Shown here one piece after another: positions 33,774 to 42,400 of a stretch of DNA of 53,117 bases. Source of the DNA: Pseudomonadota bacterium (GTDB lineage Bacteria; Myxococcota_A; UBA9160; SZUA-336); the NCBI GenBank assembly GCA_003247575.1, contig QJZC01000067.1:1-53117 (forward strand), in the 5' to 3' direction. A model generated the notes under the pieces. That model saw only the letters and a list, made by a program, of their open reading frames with translations. It had not been told where the DNA came from and searched no databases. Made by a program: the position numbers and the translations under genes. Positions within the stretch are counted from its first letter, which is position 1. The number at the start of each line of letters is the position of its first letter.

Positions 33774-34598
33774 TTGACCCACGCGAACCGATGCATCGGG
33801 CCCGAGCACAGGGCCCTCTTCGAGCAGCAGGGCTTCTTCATCCTAGGCGGATTCGCAGACCTTGCGATCACGAAGTCGATGCTCGAAGAAGCGATCCTGC
33901 TCGCGCGAGCCGCAGGAGGAAATCCGCTTCACGAGGGTGCACTCATCCTCGCTGAAGCCAACCTGCGCGACCGGGAGGTCGCACAGCTCGAGGAGCAGGT
34001 CTCGAAGATCTTCCGACTGCATCGGCGGGGCATCTTCCACGAGTTCATCCGCTCGCGCCGCGTTCTCGAAGTCGTCGAGTCGTTGCTCGGCTCCCCCATC
34101 GACTGCTTCCTCTCGCAGTTCATCTTCAAGCATCCGGGAGCCTGGGGGCAGCCGTGGCACCAGGACGGGCTCTACTTCCCCTTCGATCGCCCCGACCAGG
34201 TCGGGCTCTGGCTTGCGATCACCGAGACGACCCTCGAGAACGGTACCCTCCACGTGCTCCCAGGCTCGCACCTCGAGCCGGTGCACGACCACATCCCCGA
34301 TCGGCGTCCGGGCGCCAACTACGGCTACTACGAGATCGTCGACCACGACATGAGCGCGTCGATCCCGGTGCTGATGCGGCCTGGGGACCTGCTGGTCTTC
34401 CACAGCCGATTGATGCACTGCTCGACCGACAACGTGACCGATGGCTTCCGCGCTGCGATGGTGTACCACTGCGGCGCGCACGGGACGCGGGACATCGGAA
34501 CGAAGCAGAGCGCCGTCATCGATTGGATGGCCCTGCCTGCATCCGAATCCCTGGTCCTATCCGACTCGACTTCGAGCGCACCGGGGGCCTCCGTATGA
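33774..34598 (+). CDS. Phytanoyl-CoA dioxygenase (PhyH) family oxygenase 1
   Basis: A non-haem Fe(II)/2-oxoglutarate dioxygenase of 274 residues. TTG at 33774 is the favoured start because GGAGG (33762-33766) lies seven bases upstream; an in-frame ATG at 33726 lacks a ribosome site. The facial triad is visible: H129-Q-D131 in QPWHQDGLYF and a distal His215 in LMHCSTDN, with Arg226 placed to bind 2-oxoglutarate. The substrate pocket cannot be read. It hydroxylates an aliphatic or amino-acid-like substrate. It is the first gene of a three-gene coupled set; its TGA overlaps the next ATG (ATGA). Confidence 0.87.
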   Translation: MTHANRCIGPEHRALFEQQGFFILGGFADLAITKSMLEEAILLARAAGGNPLHEGALILAEANLRDREVAQLEEQVSKIFRLHRRGIFHEFIRSRRVLEVVESLLGSPIDCFLSQFIFKHPGAWGQPWHQDGLYFPFDRPDQVGLWLAITETTLENGTLHVLPGSHLEPVHDHIPDRRPGANYGYYEIVDHDMSASIPVLMRPGDLLVFHSRLMHCSTDNVTDGFRAAMVYHCGAHGTRDIGTKQSAVIDWMALPASESLVLSDSTSSAPGASV

Positions 34599-35473
34599 GC
34601 CCCCGCACACCGGTCTCAGACGCACTCGTGAAAGAGTTCGCGGAGCGAGGCTTCGTGATCGTGCCAGAGCTCCTGACCGCAGCCGAAATCACCCTGTTCG
34701 GCAACTCGGTCGACCGCGCCGTACACTCACGCATGTCATCAGACACCCGATCCCTCGACCAGAAGACCCGCTACGAGCAGTCGTTTCAGCAGTGCCTGAA
34801 CCTCTGGGAAGACTTCCCCGAAGTGCGGCCGCTGAGCTTTCATCCGCGCCTCGCCGCCACCGCGGCCAGGTTGCTCGGCGTGGAACGAGTCCGAATCTGG
34901 CACGATCAAGCGCTCTACAAGGAGGCTGGTGGACAGAGCACGGCAGCCCACCAGGACCAGCCATACTGGCCGATCCAGGAGACCGACACCGTGACCGCCT
35001 GGATTCCGTTCGAGGACGTGACCCCCGCCAACGGTGGCATGGGCTACGTCCCCGGGAGCCATCGCTTCGGCGTCCGCAAGTTCGCGAACATCTTCACGGG
35101 CGACGGGTTCGATCTCGCCCACGGAGCCGAAGCGCGCGGAGTGGCAGTGTACTTTCCGGAACGGGTGCCCGCGGGTTGCGTGGCCTTCCACCACGGGCTC
35201 ACCTTGCACACGGCAAGGCCGAATCCGAGCGAACGGACGCGACGCGTCCACACCGTGATCTACTTCGCCGACGGCAGCCATCGTGCACGCAACGAATTTC
35301 CGCATCCGTGCGTCGACCGCCCCGGCATTCGCCCCGGGGAACGGATCGCGAGCGACCATACTCCCATCGCCTGGCCACGGCCCGCCACAGATCTCCCCGT
35401 GCCGCCCCCGCTTCCAAATCCGCTGCGGCGTGGATGGCCAGGCTGGCCGCCGCGCACGGAGGCCTCCTCATGA
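34595..35473 (+). CDS. PhyH family oxygenase 2
   Basis: 292 residues, start ATG overlapping the previous stop (ATGA), so translation is probably coupled. The iron triad is H119-Q-D121 (TAAHQDQPYW) plus His205 (GLTLHTARPN), with Arg216 or Arg217 for 2-oxoglutarate. YVPGSHRFG is the usual segment of bacterial PhyH hydroxylases. The Pro/Arg-rich C-terminal tail (about 265-292) is extra. It differs clearly from the neighbouring PhyH proteins in the regions around the metal site, so it is not a recent duplicate and probably has its own substrate or position specificity. Confidence 0.87.
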   Translation: MSPRTPVSDALVKEFAERGFVIVPELLTAAEITLFGNSVDRAVHSRMSSDTRSLDQKTRYEQSFQQCLNLWEDFPEVRPLSFHPRLAATAARLLGVERVRIWHDQALYKEAGGQSTAAHQDQPYWPIQETDTVTAWIPFEDVTPANGGMGYVPGSHRFGVRKFANIFTGDGFDLAHGAEARGVAVYFPERVPAGCVAFHHGLTLHTARPNPSERTRRVHTVIYFADGSHRARNEFPHPCVDRPGIRPGERIASDHTPIAWPRPATDLPVPPPLPNPLRRGWPGWPPRTEASS

Positions 35474-36324
35474 GCAGTCCCGCGAACTCCACCGGAGCCG
35501 AGCTGGGGCTGCGACTCCACCCACTGAATCGCGGCTTCCATTGGGAGCCGGTACGCGGACCGTTCCGGCGGGTCAGCGCGGCGCAGGCGGACAGCTACAA
35601 CCGCGCGGGGTACTTCCTCGTGCCGGGCGCTCTCGATGCTGCGACCGTGGACGCCGTACTCACCGAGATCGACCCGATCGAGGCGCGCGTCGAGGCGGTG
35701 CTCCGCTCGCGTCCGGGAGGCAAGCAGTTCATCGCGCGTGCGAACGAGATCACCTTCAGCACCCATCTGGTCAAGCACTCGGCACGACTGCGCGAGTTCG
35801 TTGCGAGCGCCGTGTTCCGCGACCTCGGACATGATCTGCTCGGGCCGAACGTCCGCCTGTACTGGGATCAGGCGGTGTACAAGAAGCCCGGCACGCAGCA
35901 GCCGTTCCCATGGCACCAGGACAACGGTTACGCATATCTCGAGCCGCAGCAGTACCTGACCTGCTGGGTGGCGCTATCGGACACGGACGAGAAATCGGGC
36001 TGCCCCTGGGTCGCTCCTGGGCTCCACCACCGCGGAACCCTGGAACACCGGCTGGGCGACTTGGGCTTCGTCTGCCTCGACGAAGCTCCCGCGGACGCCG
36101 TGCCCGTCCCCGCTCACGCGGGAGACATCGTGGTCTTCTCCTCGTTGACGCCGCACACGACCGGCCCCCACTCGGGCCTCCATGTGCGCAAGGCCTACAT
36201 CGTTCAGCTCGCCCCGGACGGAGCCCACGTACATCCGGTGGACGGAGCGGCACCGATCCCCGCCGACGACCCGGAGCGCCAGTTCCCGATCCTGGTCGAC
36301 GGGCGGCCGCCCGCTCTCGGCTGA
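35470..36324 (+). CDS. PhyH family oxygenase 3
   Basis: 284 residues, start ATG overlapping the previous stop (ATGA). The triad is H149-Q-D151 (PFPWHQDNGYAYLEP) and His229 (LTPHTTGPH), with Arg240 as the predicted 2-oxoglutarate ligand. The N-terminal 40 residues form a short extra segment (LHPLNRGFHWEPVRG). CWVALSDTDEKSGCPWVAPGLH is typical of PhyH enzymes that act on small hydrophobic or CoA/carrier-bound substrates. It is the last gene of the coupled oxygenase trio; a 298-base gap follows before the permease genes. Confidence 0.87.
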   Translation: MSSPANSTGAELGLRLHPLNRGFHWEPVRGPFRRVSAAQADSYNRAGYFLVPGALDAATVDAVLTEIDPIEARVEAVLRSRPGGKQFIARANEITFSTHLVKHSARLREFVASAVFRDLGHDLLGPNVRLYWDQAVYKKPGTQQPFPWHQDNGYAYLEPQQYLTCWVALSDTDEKSGCPWVAPGLHHRGTLEHRLGDLGFVCLDEAPADAVPVPAHAGDIVVFSSLTPHTTGPHSGLHVRKAYIVQLAPDGAHVHPVDGAAPIPADDPERQFPILVDGRPPALG

Positions 36325-36364
36325 GCGCGCAGGTTCCGCTGGGGGCGCAGATCCGCGCTGGGTT

Positions 36365-36393
36365 TTCCGACCAGGCGTCGCTTCCTATATATT
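36365..36393 (+). promoter_or_regulatory. Possible promoter upstream of the permease genes
   Basis: TTCCGA (36365-36370) and TATATT (36388-36393) with a 17-base spacer lie in the 298-base gap after the oxygenase trio. The AT-rich TATATATTT run stands out in the GC-rich background. A 54-codon frame at 36468-36632 runs into the first permease gene; it has poor ribosome spacing and an Arg-rich composition and is not called as a gene. Confidence 0.4.
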
Positions 36394-36622
36394 TCTGTGC
36401 GAACCCTCGCGAGAGCCCTCTAGGCGAGAGCCCGCGGCACGCCCGTTCGGAGGACGAAGTCACACCGATGCGAGAATCGGATCCTGAGCCCACGAGAATC
36501 CGGCCTGGGCCGGTCTACGTCCGCACCCCTGGTCACAGCCCCGCTCGGATCCAGGCGCGGAGCCGCTGCGTCCCCTCCTCTGGGACGATGTCTGGGAAGA
36601 CGCGGCGCCGGGAGAAGGTCCG

Positions 36623-37813
36623 ATGGTCCTGATCGGACGCGCCCTCGAGACATTTCGGGTGATCTGCCGGCAGCTCGTGCGCAACCCGCGTCGCACCATC
36701 ATCACATTCTTCGGTCTCGTGGTGTCCTTCTTCCTCTACACGCTCTTGAAGAGCTCGCTCGATACGATGGAGCGCGACCTCAAGCTGCGGGCGAGCGGAG
36801 CCATTCTGTCGGTGGCGCCGCGCGCGGCCTCCGGCTTCTCCGGTCTGGCCGTCGCGCAGCTCCCACGCAGCTATGCCAGCGAGCTCCGGGACACGCCGGG
36901 GGTCCTTGCCGTATCCCCGATCCGCGTCTTCATCGGCAAGGGACGCTCCGAGGAGTCTGGGGTACTGGCGCTCGGAGTCGAGTGGGACTCCATCTTCGAC
37001 ATCCGCCCGATGTCCGGCATCTCGCCGGAGGAAGCCGAACTCCTGGCGAGCACGCGCTCCGCCGCCTTGGTCGGACGCCCCGTCCTGGACCAGAACCAGT
37101 GGAAGATCGGCGACCGGGTCACGGTTCGAACGAGCGCGAAGGGGCCATCCTTACCGCTCACCATCGTTGGGGACATCGATGGGGACGACATCTACGGCGC
37201 CGCTGCACTGGTCGATATCGACTACCTCGGGAACGTGGTCGGCGACGGCGGCCGAGCCACCTATATCCAGGTCAAGGCAGAGAGTGCCGACTATGCAGCA
37301 AGCCTCGGGCGCCTGATCGATGCGCGCTTCAACAACTACAGCGTACCGACCGAGACCAAGTCGGAGAAGGCGCACATGGCCAACGTGCTGTCCGGATTCA
37401 CCGAGATCTTCGGCGCATTCGAGGGGATCTGCTACCTCACCTTGCTGGTGACCGTACTCGTCGTCGCCAACAGCGTGTCGATGAGCATCCGCGAGCGCAC
37501 GGTCGAGATCGGCACGTTGAGAGCGCTCGGATTCAGCAAGCCATGGATCATCAGCATGATCCTCGGCGAGTCTACCCTGGTCTCCATCATCGGGGGTGTC
37601 GCCGGCGGCCTGCTTGCGTTCGGCGTGGCCTCGCTGGCGAACGCTGGCTACTTCGCCACGGACGGCCAACCTCCTCCCAACTTCCTGCTCGATGCTTCGT
37701 CGCTGATGAGAACTGCATTCTTCGCACTCGTCGTCGGCGCTCTGGCTGCGTTGCAGCCGGTCGTTCGAGCAGTGCGAATGCCGATCGCGACGGCATTGCG
37801 CTTTGCGATGTAA
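36623..37813 (+). CDS. FtsX/MacB-type ABC transporter permease 1
   Basis: 396 residues with the classic FtsX layout. One N-terminal membrane helix (ITFFGLVVSFFLYTLL) is followed by a periplasmic MacB_PCD-like domain (about 45-260). A C-terminal bundle of three helices contains the FtsX signature (MSIRERTVEIGTLRALGFSKPWI, then LVSIIGGVAGGLLAFGV and FFALVVGALAALQPV). Such proteins form the membrane part of lipid, lipoprotein or macrolide export machines of the LolCE/MacB class. A GGGAGAAGG ribosome site precedes the ATG. The stop TAA overlaps the next ATG by one base. No ATP-binding subunit is encoded here or elsewhere in the window. Confidence 0.88.
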   Translation: MVLIGRALETFRVICRQLVRNPRRTIITFFGLVVSFFLYTLLKSSLDTMERDLKLRASGAILSVAPRAASGFSGLAVAQLPRSYASELRDTPGVLAVSPIRVFIGKGRSEESGVLALGVEWDSIFDIRPMSGISPEEAELLASTRSAALVGRPVLDQNQWKIGDRVTVRTSAKGPSLPLTIVGDIDGDDIYGAAALVDIDYLGNVVGDGGRATYIQVKAESADYAASLGRLIDARFNNYSVPTETKSEKAHMANVLSGFTEIFGAFEGICYLTLLVTVLVVANSVSMSIRERTVEIGTLRALGFSKPWIISMILGESTLVSIIGGVAGGLLAFGVASLANAGYFATDGQPPPNFLLDASSLMRTAFFALVVGALAALQPVVRAVRMPIATALRFAM

Positions 37814-38964
37814 TGCCGGTTACGCTGATCTACGCATTCCGCAACGTTCTCGCCCGCAAGGGGAGCACTGCCGTCACCATGATCGGCGTTGCAGTCTCTG
37901 TGCTCGTCTTCGTGGTGATGTCGGCCACCGCGAAGGGCATCTCGCGTATCGCGCTGTCTACCGGCTCTCCGCGCAATGTACTGGTTACATCCGAGGGAGC
38001 AGCCAGCGCCGAGATCTCGTATCTGGAGGCTCGCTCGATCCAGCAGCTCGGACTCGCGAGCGACATCGCGCAGGATGCGAGCGGCGACCCGATCGCCAGC
38101 GTCGAATTCCTGATGACGCGCGCAATCCGCCGCACCCAGCGCGAAGGTCCCGATGCCGAGGGACGATTCATCACCTATCGAGGGGTCACACCGCGGGCGT
38201 TCGAGGTGCACGATGGTGTGCGGCTCGCGAGTGGTACCTACCCGCGCGAGCCGGGTCAGGTCCTGGTCGGTACGCTGCTGGCGCGCAAGCTCGGAATCGG
38301 TATCGGCACCGAGCTGTGGATGGACTCCGAACGGGCCGTCGTCGCAGGCACGATCGAAGCGCCTGGTCAGGTCTTCGCCGGTGAGATCTGGGCCGATCTC
38401 GCCGACCTGCGCAGTCAGCTGGGCCGCACGGGCGCATCCGCGGTCGTGGTGCGAGTAGCAGATCGCGCCTCTGCCCAAGACGTGGCCGAGGCACTCGAGA
38501 CGTCGCCCAACTTGGGAGTCTCCGCGCGTCCCGAGCGCGAGTACTATCGCGAGATCCAGCGCCTCTCTGCTCCGTTCGCATCGATCGCAGCCTTCGTCGG
38601 TTTCATCATGGGGCTGGGTGCCGTGCTGGCTGGAACGAACACACTCTACGCGGCGATGAGTCGGCGCACGCGCGAACTGGGCACCCTGCGTGCACTTGGA
38701 TTCGGACGCTGGTTCGTGGCAGGCACCCTGCTGCTCGAGAGCGTGCTCGTATCGCTACTCGGTGGCTTGATCGGCCTCGGCGCAGCGTCGGGAACCGACG
38801 GCTTCACCTTGAATCTGGTCGGGCTGTCCTTCGAGCTGGTGATCGACCAGACCGCCATCTGGCAGGGCATCGGGCTCTCCATGCTGATCGGAGTGGCAGG
38901 CGGCGTGCTGCCCGCTCGCAGCGCTCTGCGCCTGCGAATTATCGAGGCTCTCCGGCACGCTTGA
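37813..38964 (+). CDS. FtsX/MacB-type ABC transporter permease 2
   Basis: 383 residues, start ATG sharing one base with the TAA of permease 1, so the two are co-translated and probably form a heterodimer. There is an N-terminal helix (MIGVAVSVLVFVVMSATA), a periplasmic domain (about 45-250) and a C-terminal FtsX bundle (FVGFIMGLGAVLAGTNTLYAAMSRRTRELGTLRALGFG, LLGGLIGLGAASG, IGLSMLIGVAGGVLPA). The periplasmic domains of the two permeases differ substantially, as in LolC/LolE-type pairs. A 457-base gap follows before the synthase. Confidence 0.87.
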   Translation: MPVTLIYAFRNVLARKGSTAVTMIGVAVSVLVFVVMSATAKGISRIALSTGSPRNVLVTSEGAASAEISYLEARSIQQLGLASDIAQDASGDPIASVEFLMTRAIRRTQREGPDAEGRFITYRGVTPRAFEVHDGVRLASGTYPREPGQVLVGTLLARKLGIGIGTELWMDSERAVVAGTIEAPGQVFAGEIWADLADLRSQLGRTGASAVVVRVADRASAQDVAEALETSPNLGVSARPEREYYREIQRLSAPFASIAAFVGFIMGLGAVLAGTNTLYAAMSRRTRELGTLRALGFGRWFVAGTLLLESVLVSLLGGLIGLGAASGTDGFTLNLVGLSFELVIDQTAIWQGIGLSMLIGVAGGVLPARSALRLRIIEALRHA

Positions 38965-39194
38965 GCACCTTTTGCGCCCGCAGATTCGCAACCCCCTGTG
39001 TTAGGGAAACTTTATCCGCTTCTCATGTTTGCCGGATGAGTCAGGGCGTTAGGCTGATCGAGCTGGAATGAGCATGTCTGGGCTTTCGTAGCCCGGCTCG
39101 CATCCCAGCAGAGCCGTTTCGAGCTTCGGTGGTCTTTTCTGTGATCTGCACACGACTTCTTTCATGCGGCCTTCATTCACTAGGTGGAGTTTTC
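38965..39194. other. Intergenic region upstream of the lipid-synthase cluster (first 230 of 457 bases)
   Basis: This region is lower in GC than its surroundings around 39000-39040 (TTAGGGAAACTTTATCC), which suits a promoter, but no convincing -35/-10 pair was found. A 5-6 bp hairpin (TGGGCT-TTCGT-AGCCCG) near 39075 lacks a T tract. The remainder of the gap carries the small frame at 39195-39380. Confidence 0.4.
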
Positions 39195-39380
39195 GTGGCA
39201 CCCAGGGGTGTCGCGAAGTTCGAGGATGTCGAGGCAGGCAGCCGGGCCCACTTCTCGTTCGTTCGGCTCGTCGGTGTCTTTGCTGACGCGCACGAGGGCG
39301 TGTGCGATCTGGAACGAGCGAGCGTGCGCGGACGACATGAGCTCCATGCCCACGCACGCATGCTGCGTGTGTCTGAGTAG
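39195..39380 (+). CDS. Small hypothetical protein, 61 aa, upstream of the synthase
   Basis: GTG start five bases after a GGTGGAG ribosome site, with acceptable coding bias. The N-terminus (KFEDVEAGSRAHFSF) faintly recalls the opening of MaoC-type hydratases, whose continuation is absent, so it could be a truncated remnant or an unrelated small protein. It ends 41 bases before the synthase start and could act as a leader. Support is weak and rests on ribosome site and composition. Confidence 0.3.
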   Translation: MAPRGVAKFEDVEAGSRAHFSFVRLVGVFADAHEGVCDLERASVRGRHELHAHARMLRVSE

Positions 39381-39421
39381 CCTCTGCGGTGATGTGCTCG
39401 ACAGCTGCGAGTGGAGGTCGG

Positions 39422-42400
39422 ATGAGCGTGATGGAATGCGTCAAGGTGGTCGGCGTTACCCCCTTCGAGCAGCCGAACGCCGACTTGGTGATCGCACTCC
39501 TTCGAGCGGGTGCCTTCGGATTCCTCGATCTCGGGCGGGACCCGGTACGCTTCGAGCAAAGTCTGGCTCGCGTCGCGTGTCGCTCCGACAAGCCGTTTGG
39601 GGTGCGCGTGCCGCTCGCGCCCTATCGCGAAAATGTTTCTGCACTCGAAACACTGGGTCTCCCGGAGCAGGTGACCACGGTGCTGCTCGCATCGCCTGTA
39701 CAGCTGACCGACGCCCCTCTGTGCCGCGCCCTCGGGCTCGAGTCCGGGCAACGCTCGGCGTGGGTCGAAGTCACGTCGCTCGCTGAAGCGGAGATCGCCC
39801 TCGCAGCGGGTGCACAGGCGCTGGTGGCCAAGGGCGCCGAAAGCGGTGGACGCGTTGGTGATTCCACGTGCTTCGTGCTGCTGCAGCAGCTGGTCGCTTC
39901 AACCGTCCGACCCGTCTACGCTCAGGGAGGCATCGGACTTCACACCGCCGCAGCGGCGATCGCGGGCGGCGCCGCTGGCGTGGTGCTCGATGCTCAGCTG
40001 GCTTGCGTGCAAGAGGCGGCCGCAGGGCTTCCCTCCGAGATCCGCACTGCAGTCGGCGCGATGGACGGAAGCGAGACCGTGCTGCTCGGCGGTCATCGCG
40101 TGTACACACGACCCGATCTTCCGGTTTCTCGCGAGACGGAGGTGTCGAGCGAGCGCGCTGCGCGACGGCTCGGCGGCATGGACCTGCGCCACGACTGGCT
40201 GCCGGTTGGACAGGAGGGAGCCTTCGCACGGCCTCTCGCAGATCGCTTCGTCACGGCGGGCGGCGTCGTCGTGGCTCTCCGCTCGCAGGTCGAAGCAAGT
40301 CTCGCGAGTGCCCGTCGCCTCGATCCGCTCCGCCCCGGTTCCCCGTTCGCCATGGCGCACGGCCTTGCCTATCCGATCGCCCAGGGTCCGATGACCCGCG
40401 TCAGCGATCGAGCCGACTTCGCCGAGGCCGTTGGCGAGGCCGGCGGCCTCCCCTTTCTCGCACTCGCGCTGATGAAGGGACCCGAGGTCCGGCAACTCCT
40501 CGATGAAACGGTCGCGCGCCTTGGAGACCGTGCGTGGGGAGTAGGGATTCTGGGCTTCGTCCCTGCAGAGGTCCGCGACGCGCAGCTCGAAGAGGTCCGG
40601 CGGGTGCGCCCACCCTTCGCACTCATTGCCGGAGGTCGCCCGTCCCAGGCGCGCACCCTGGAGCAGGACGGCATTCCCACGTACCTCCACGTGCCCTCGT
40701 CGGGACTGTTGCGGAGTTTCCTCAAGGACGGAGCGCGCCGCTTCGTCTTCGAAGGACGCGAGTGCGGCGGTCACGTCGGTCCGCGTTCGAGCTTCGCATT
40801 ATGGGAAGCACAGATTCAGGAGCTACTGCGTCACGGTGACCTCTCCGACGTATTCGTGCTATTCGCGGGCGGCATCCACGATGCACGTTCTGCTGCGATG
40901 GTCGCGGCACTGTCTGGCGCGATCGTCGAGCGCGGTGCTCGCGTAGGCGTGCTCATGGGCTCTGCCTACATCCTCACGCACGAAGCAGTCGCCTGCGGCG
41001 CCGTGCAGCCCCTGTTCCAGCAAGAGGTTTGTGCAGCAGATCACACCGTCTTGCTCGAAACCTCGCCGGGACACGCGATCCGGGTGCTCGACAGCCCGTA
41101 TATCGAGCAGTTCTACGCGTGCAAGCGCGAGATGGCCGCCGCCGGCTCCGGAGTGCACGAGATCTGGGCCGCGCTCGAAGACCTGAATCTCGGCCGCTTG
41201 AGAATTGCGAGCAAGGGTGTACGCCGCGACGGAGATCGGCTGTGCGAAGTCGATCGCGATGTTCAGCTGCGCGACGGCATGTTCATGATCGGGCAGGTCG
41301 CCACCATGCGCTCGTCATCGCTCAGCATCGCCGCGCTACACGAGTGCGTAAGCGCCGAGGGCAGCGCGTTTCTGCGCGACGATACGCCGCAGACCGAACC
41401 CGAGACGCATGCTCAGCCGCTCGACATTGCCATCGTGGGCATCGCGGGCTGCTTTCCCGACGCCGAGGACGTCGATGCGTTCTGGGCCAACGTGGTGTAC
41501 GGACGCGATGCGATCCGCGAGGTCCCCGAGGAACGCTGGAACATCCAGGACTACTACGATCCCGACGCAACGGGGAAGCGGGCAGGATCCAAGTCACTCT
41601 CGAAGTGGGGCGGCTTCCTGCCCGAGATTCCCTTTGATGCCTTGGCGTATGGGATTCCACCGCGGTCGCTGGCCTCGATCGATCCCGTGCAGCTCCTGAG
41701 CTTGGAGATGGCGCGGCGCGCACTCAGCGACGCGGGCTACGCCGAGCGCGAGTTCGACCGCTCGCGAACCGCCGTCATCTTCGGCGCCGAATCGGGCACC
41801 GATCTGATGGGAGCCTACGGTCTTCGCGCACTTTTCCCCCAGTTCTTGGGTGAGCTGCCCGAGGAGCTCGATGCCCACATCCCGAGCCTGACGGAGGATT
41901 CCTTCCCCGGCGTACTCACCAACGTGATTGCCGGCCGTATCGCGAATCGGCTCGATCTGGGCGGCGCGAACTTCACCGTGGATGCCGCCTGTGCCACCTC
42001 GATGGCCGCGCTCGATCAATCCTGCAAGGAGCTTCGCAGCGGTTCCTGCGACATGGTGCTGTGCGGCGCAGCCGATCTCCACAACGGGATCAACGACTAC
42101 CTCCTGTTCTCTAGCGTGCACGCGCTGTCCCCGCGCGGCCGCTGCCACACCTTCGATCGCGATGCAGACGGAATCTCTCTCGGAGAGGGAATCGCCTGCG
42201 TGGTGCTCAAGCGCTTGGAGGACGCCGAGCGAGATGGCGACCGCATCTACGCCGTCCTGCGTGGATCGGGAGCGTCGAGCGATGGGCGCTGCATGGGACT
42301 GACGGCGCCACGACCGGAAGGGCAGCGCCTCGCGCTCGCTCGCGCCTATGCACAGTCCGGTGTATCTCCTGCCGACGTGGGACTGGTCGAGGCGCACGGA

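Noticed and set aside
36468..36632. 54-codon frame before the first permease
   Set aside because: The ribosome site is 14 bases away, the product is Arg/Pro/Ser-rich, and it overlaps the permease start. A leader-peptide role cannot be excluded but nothing supports it.
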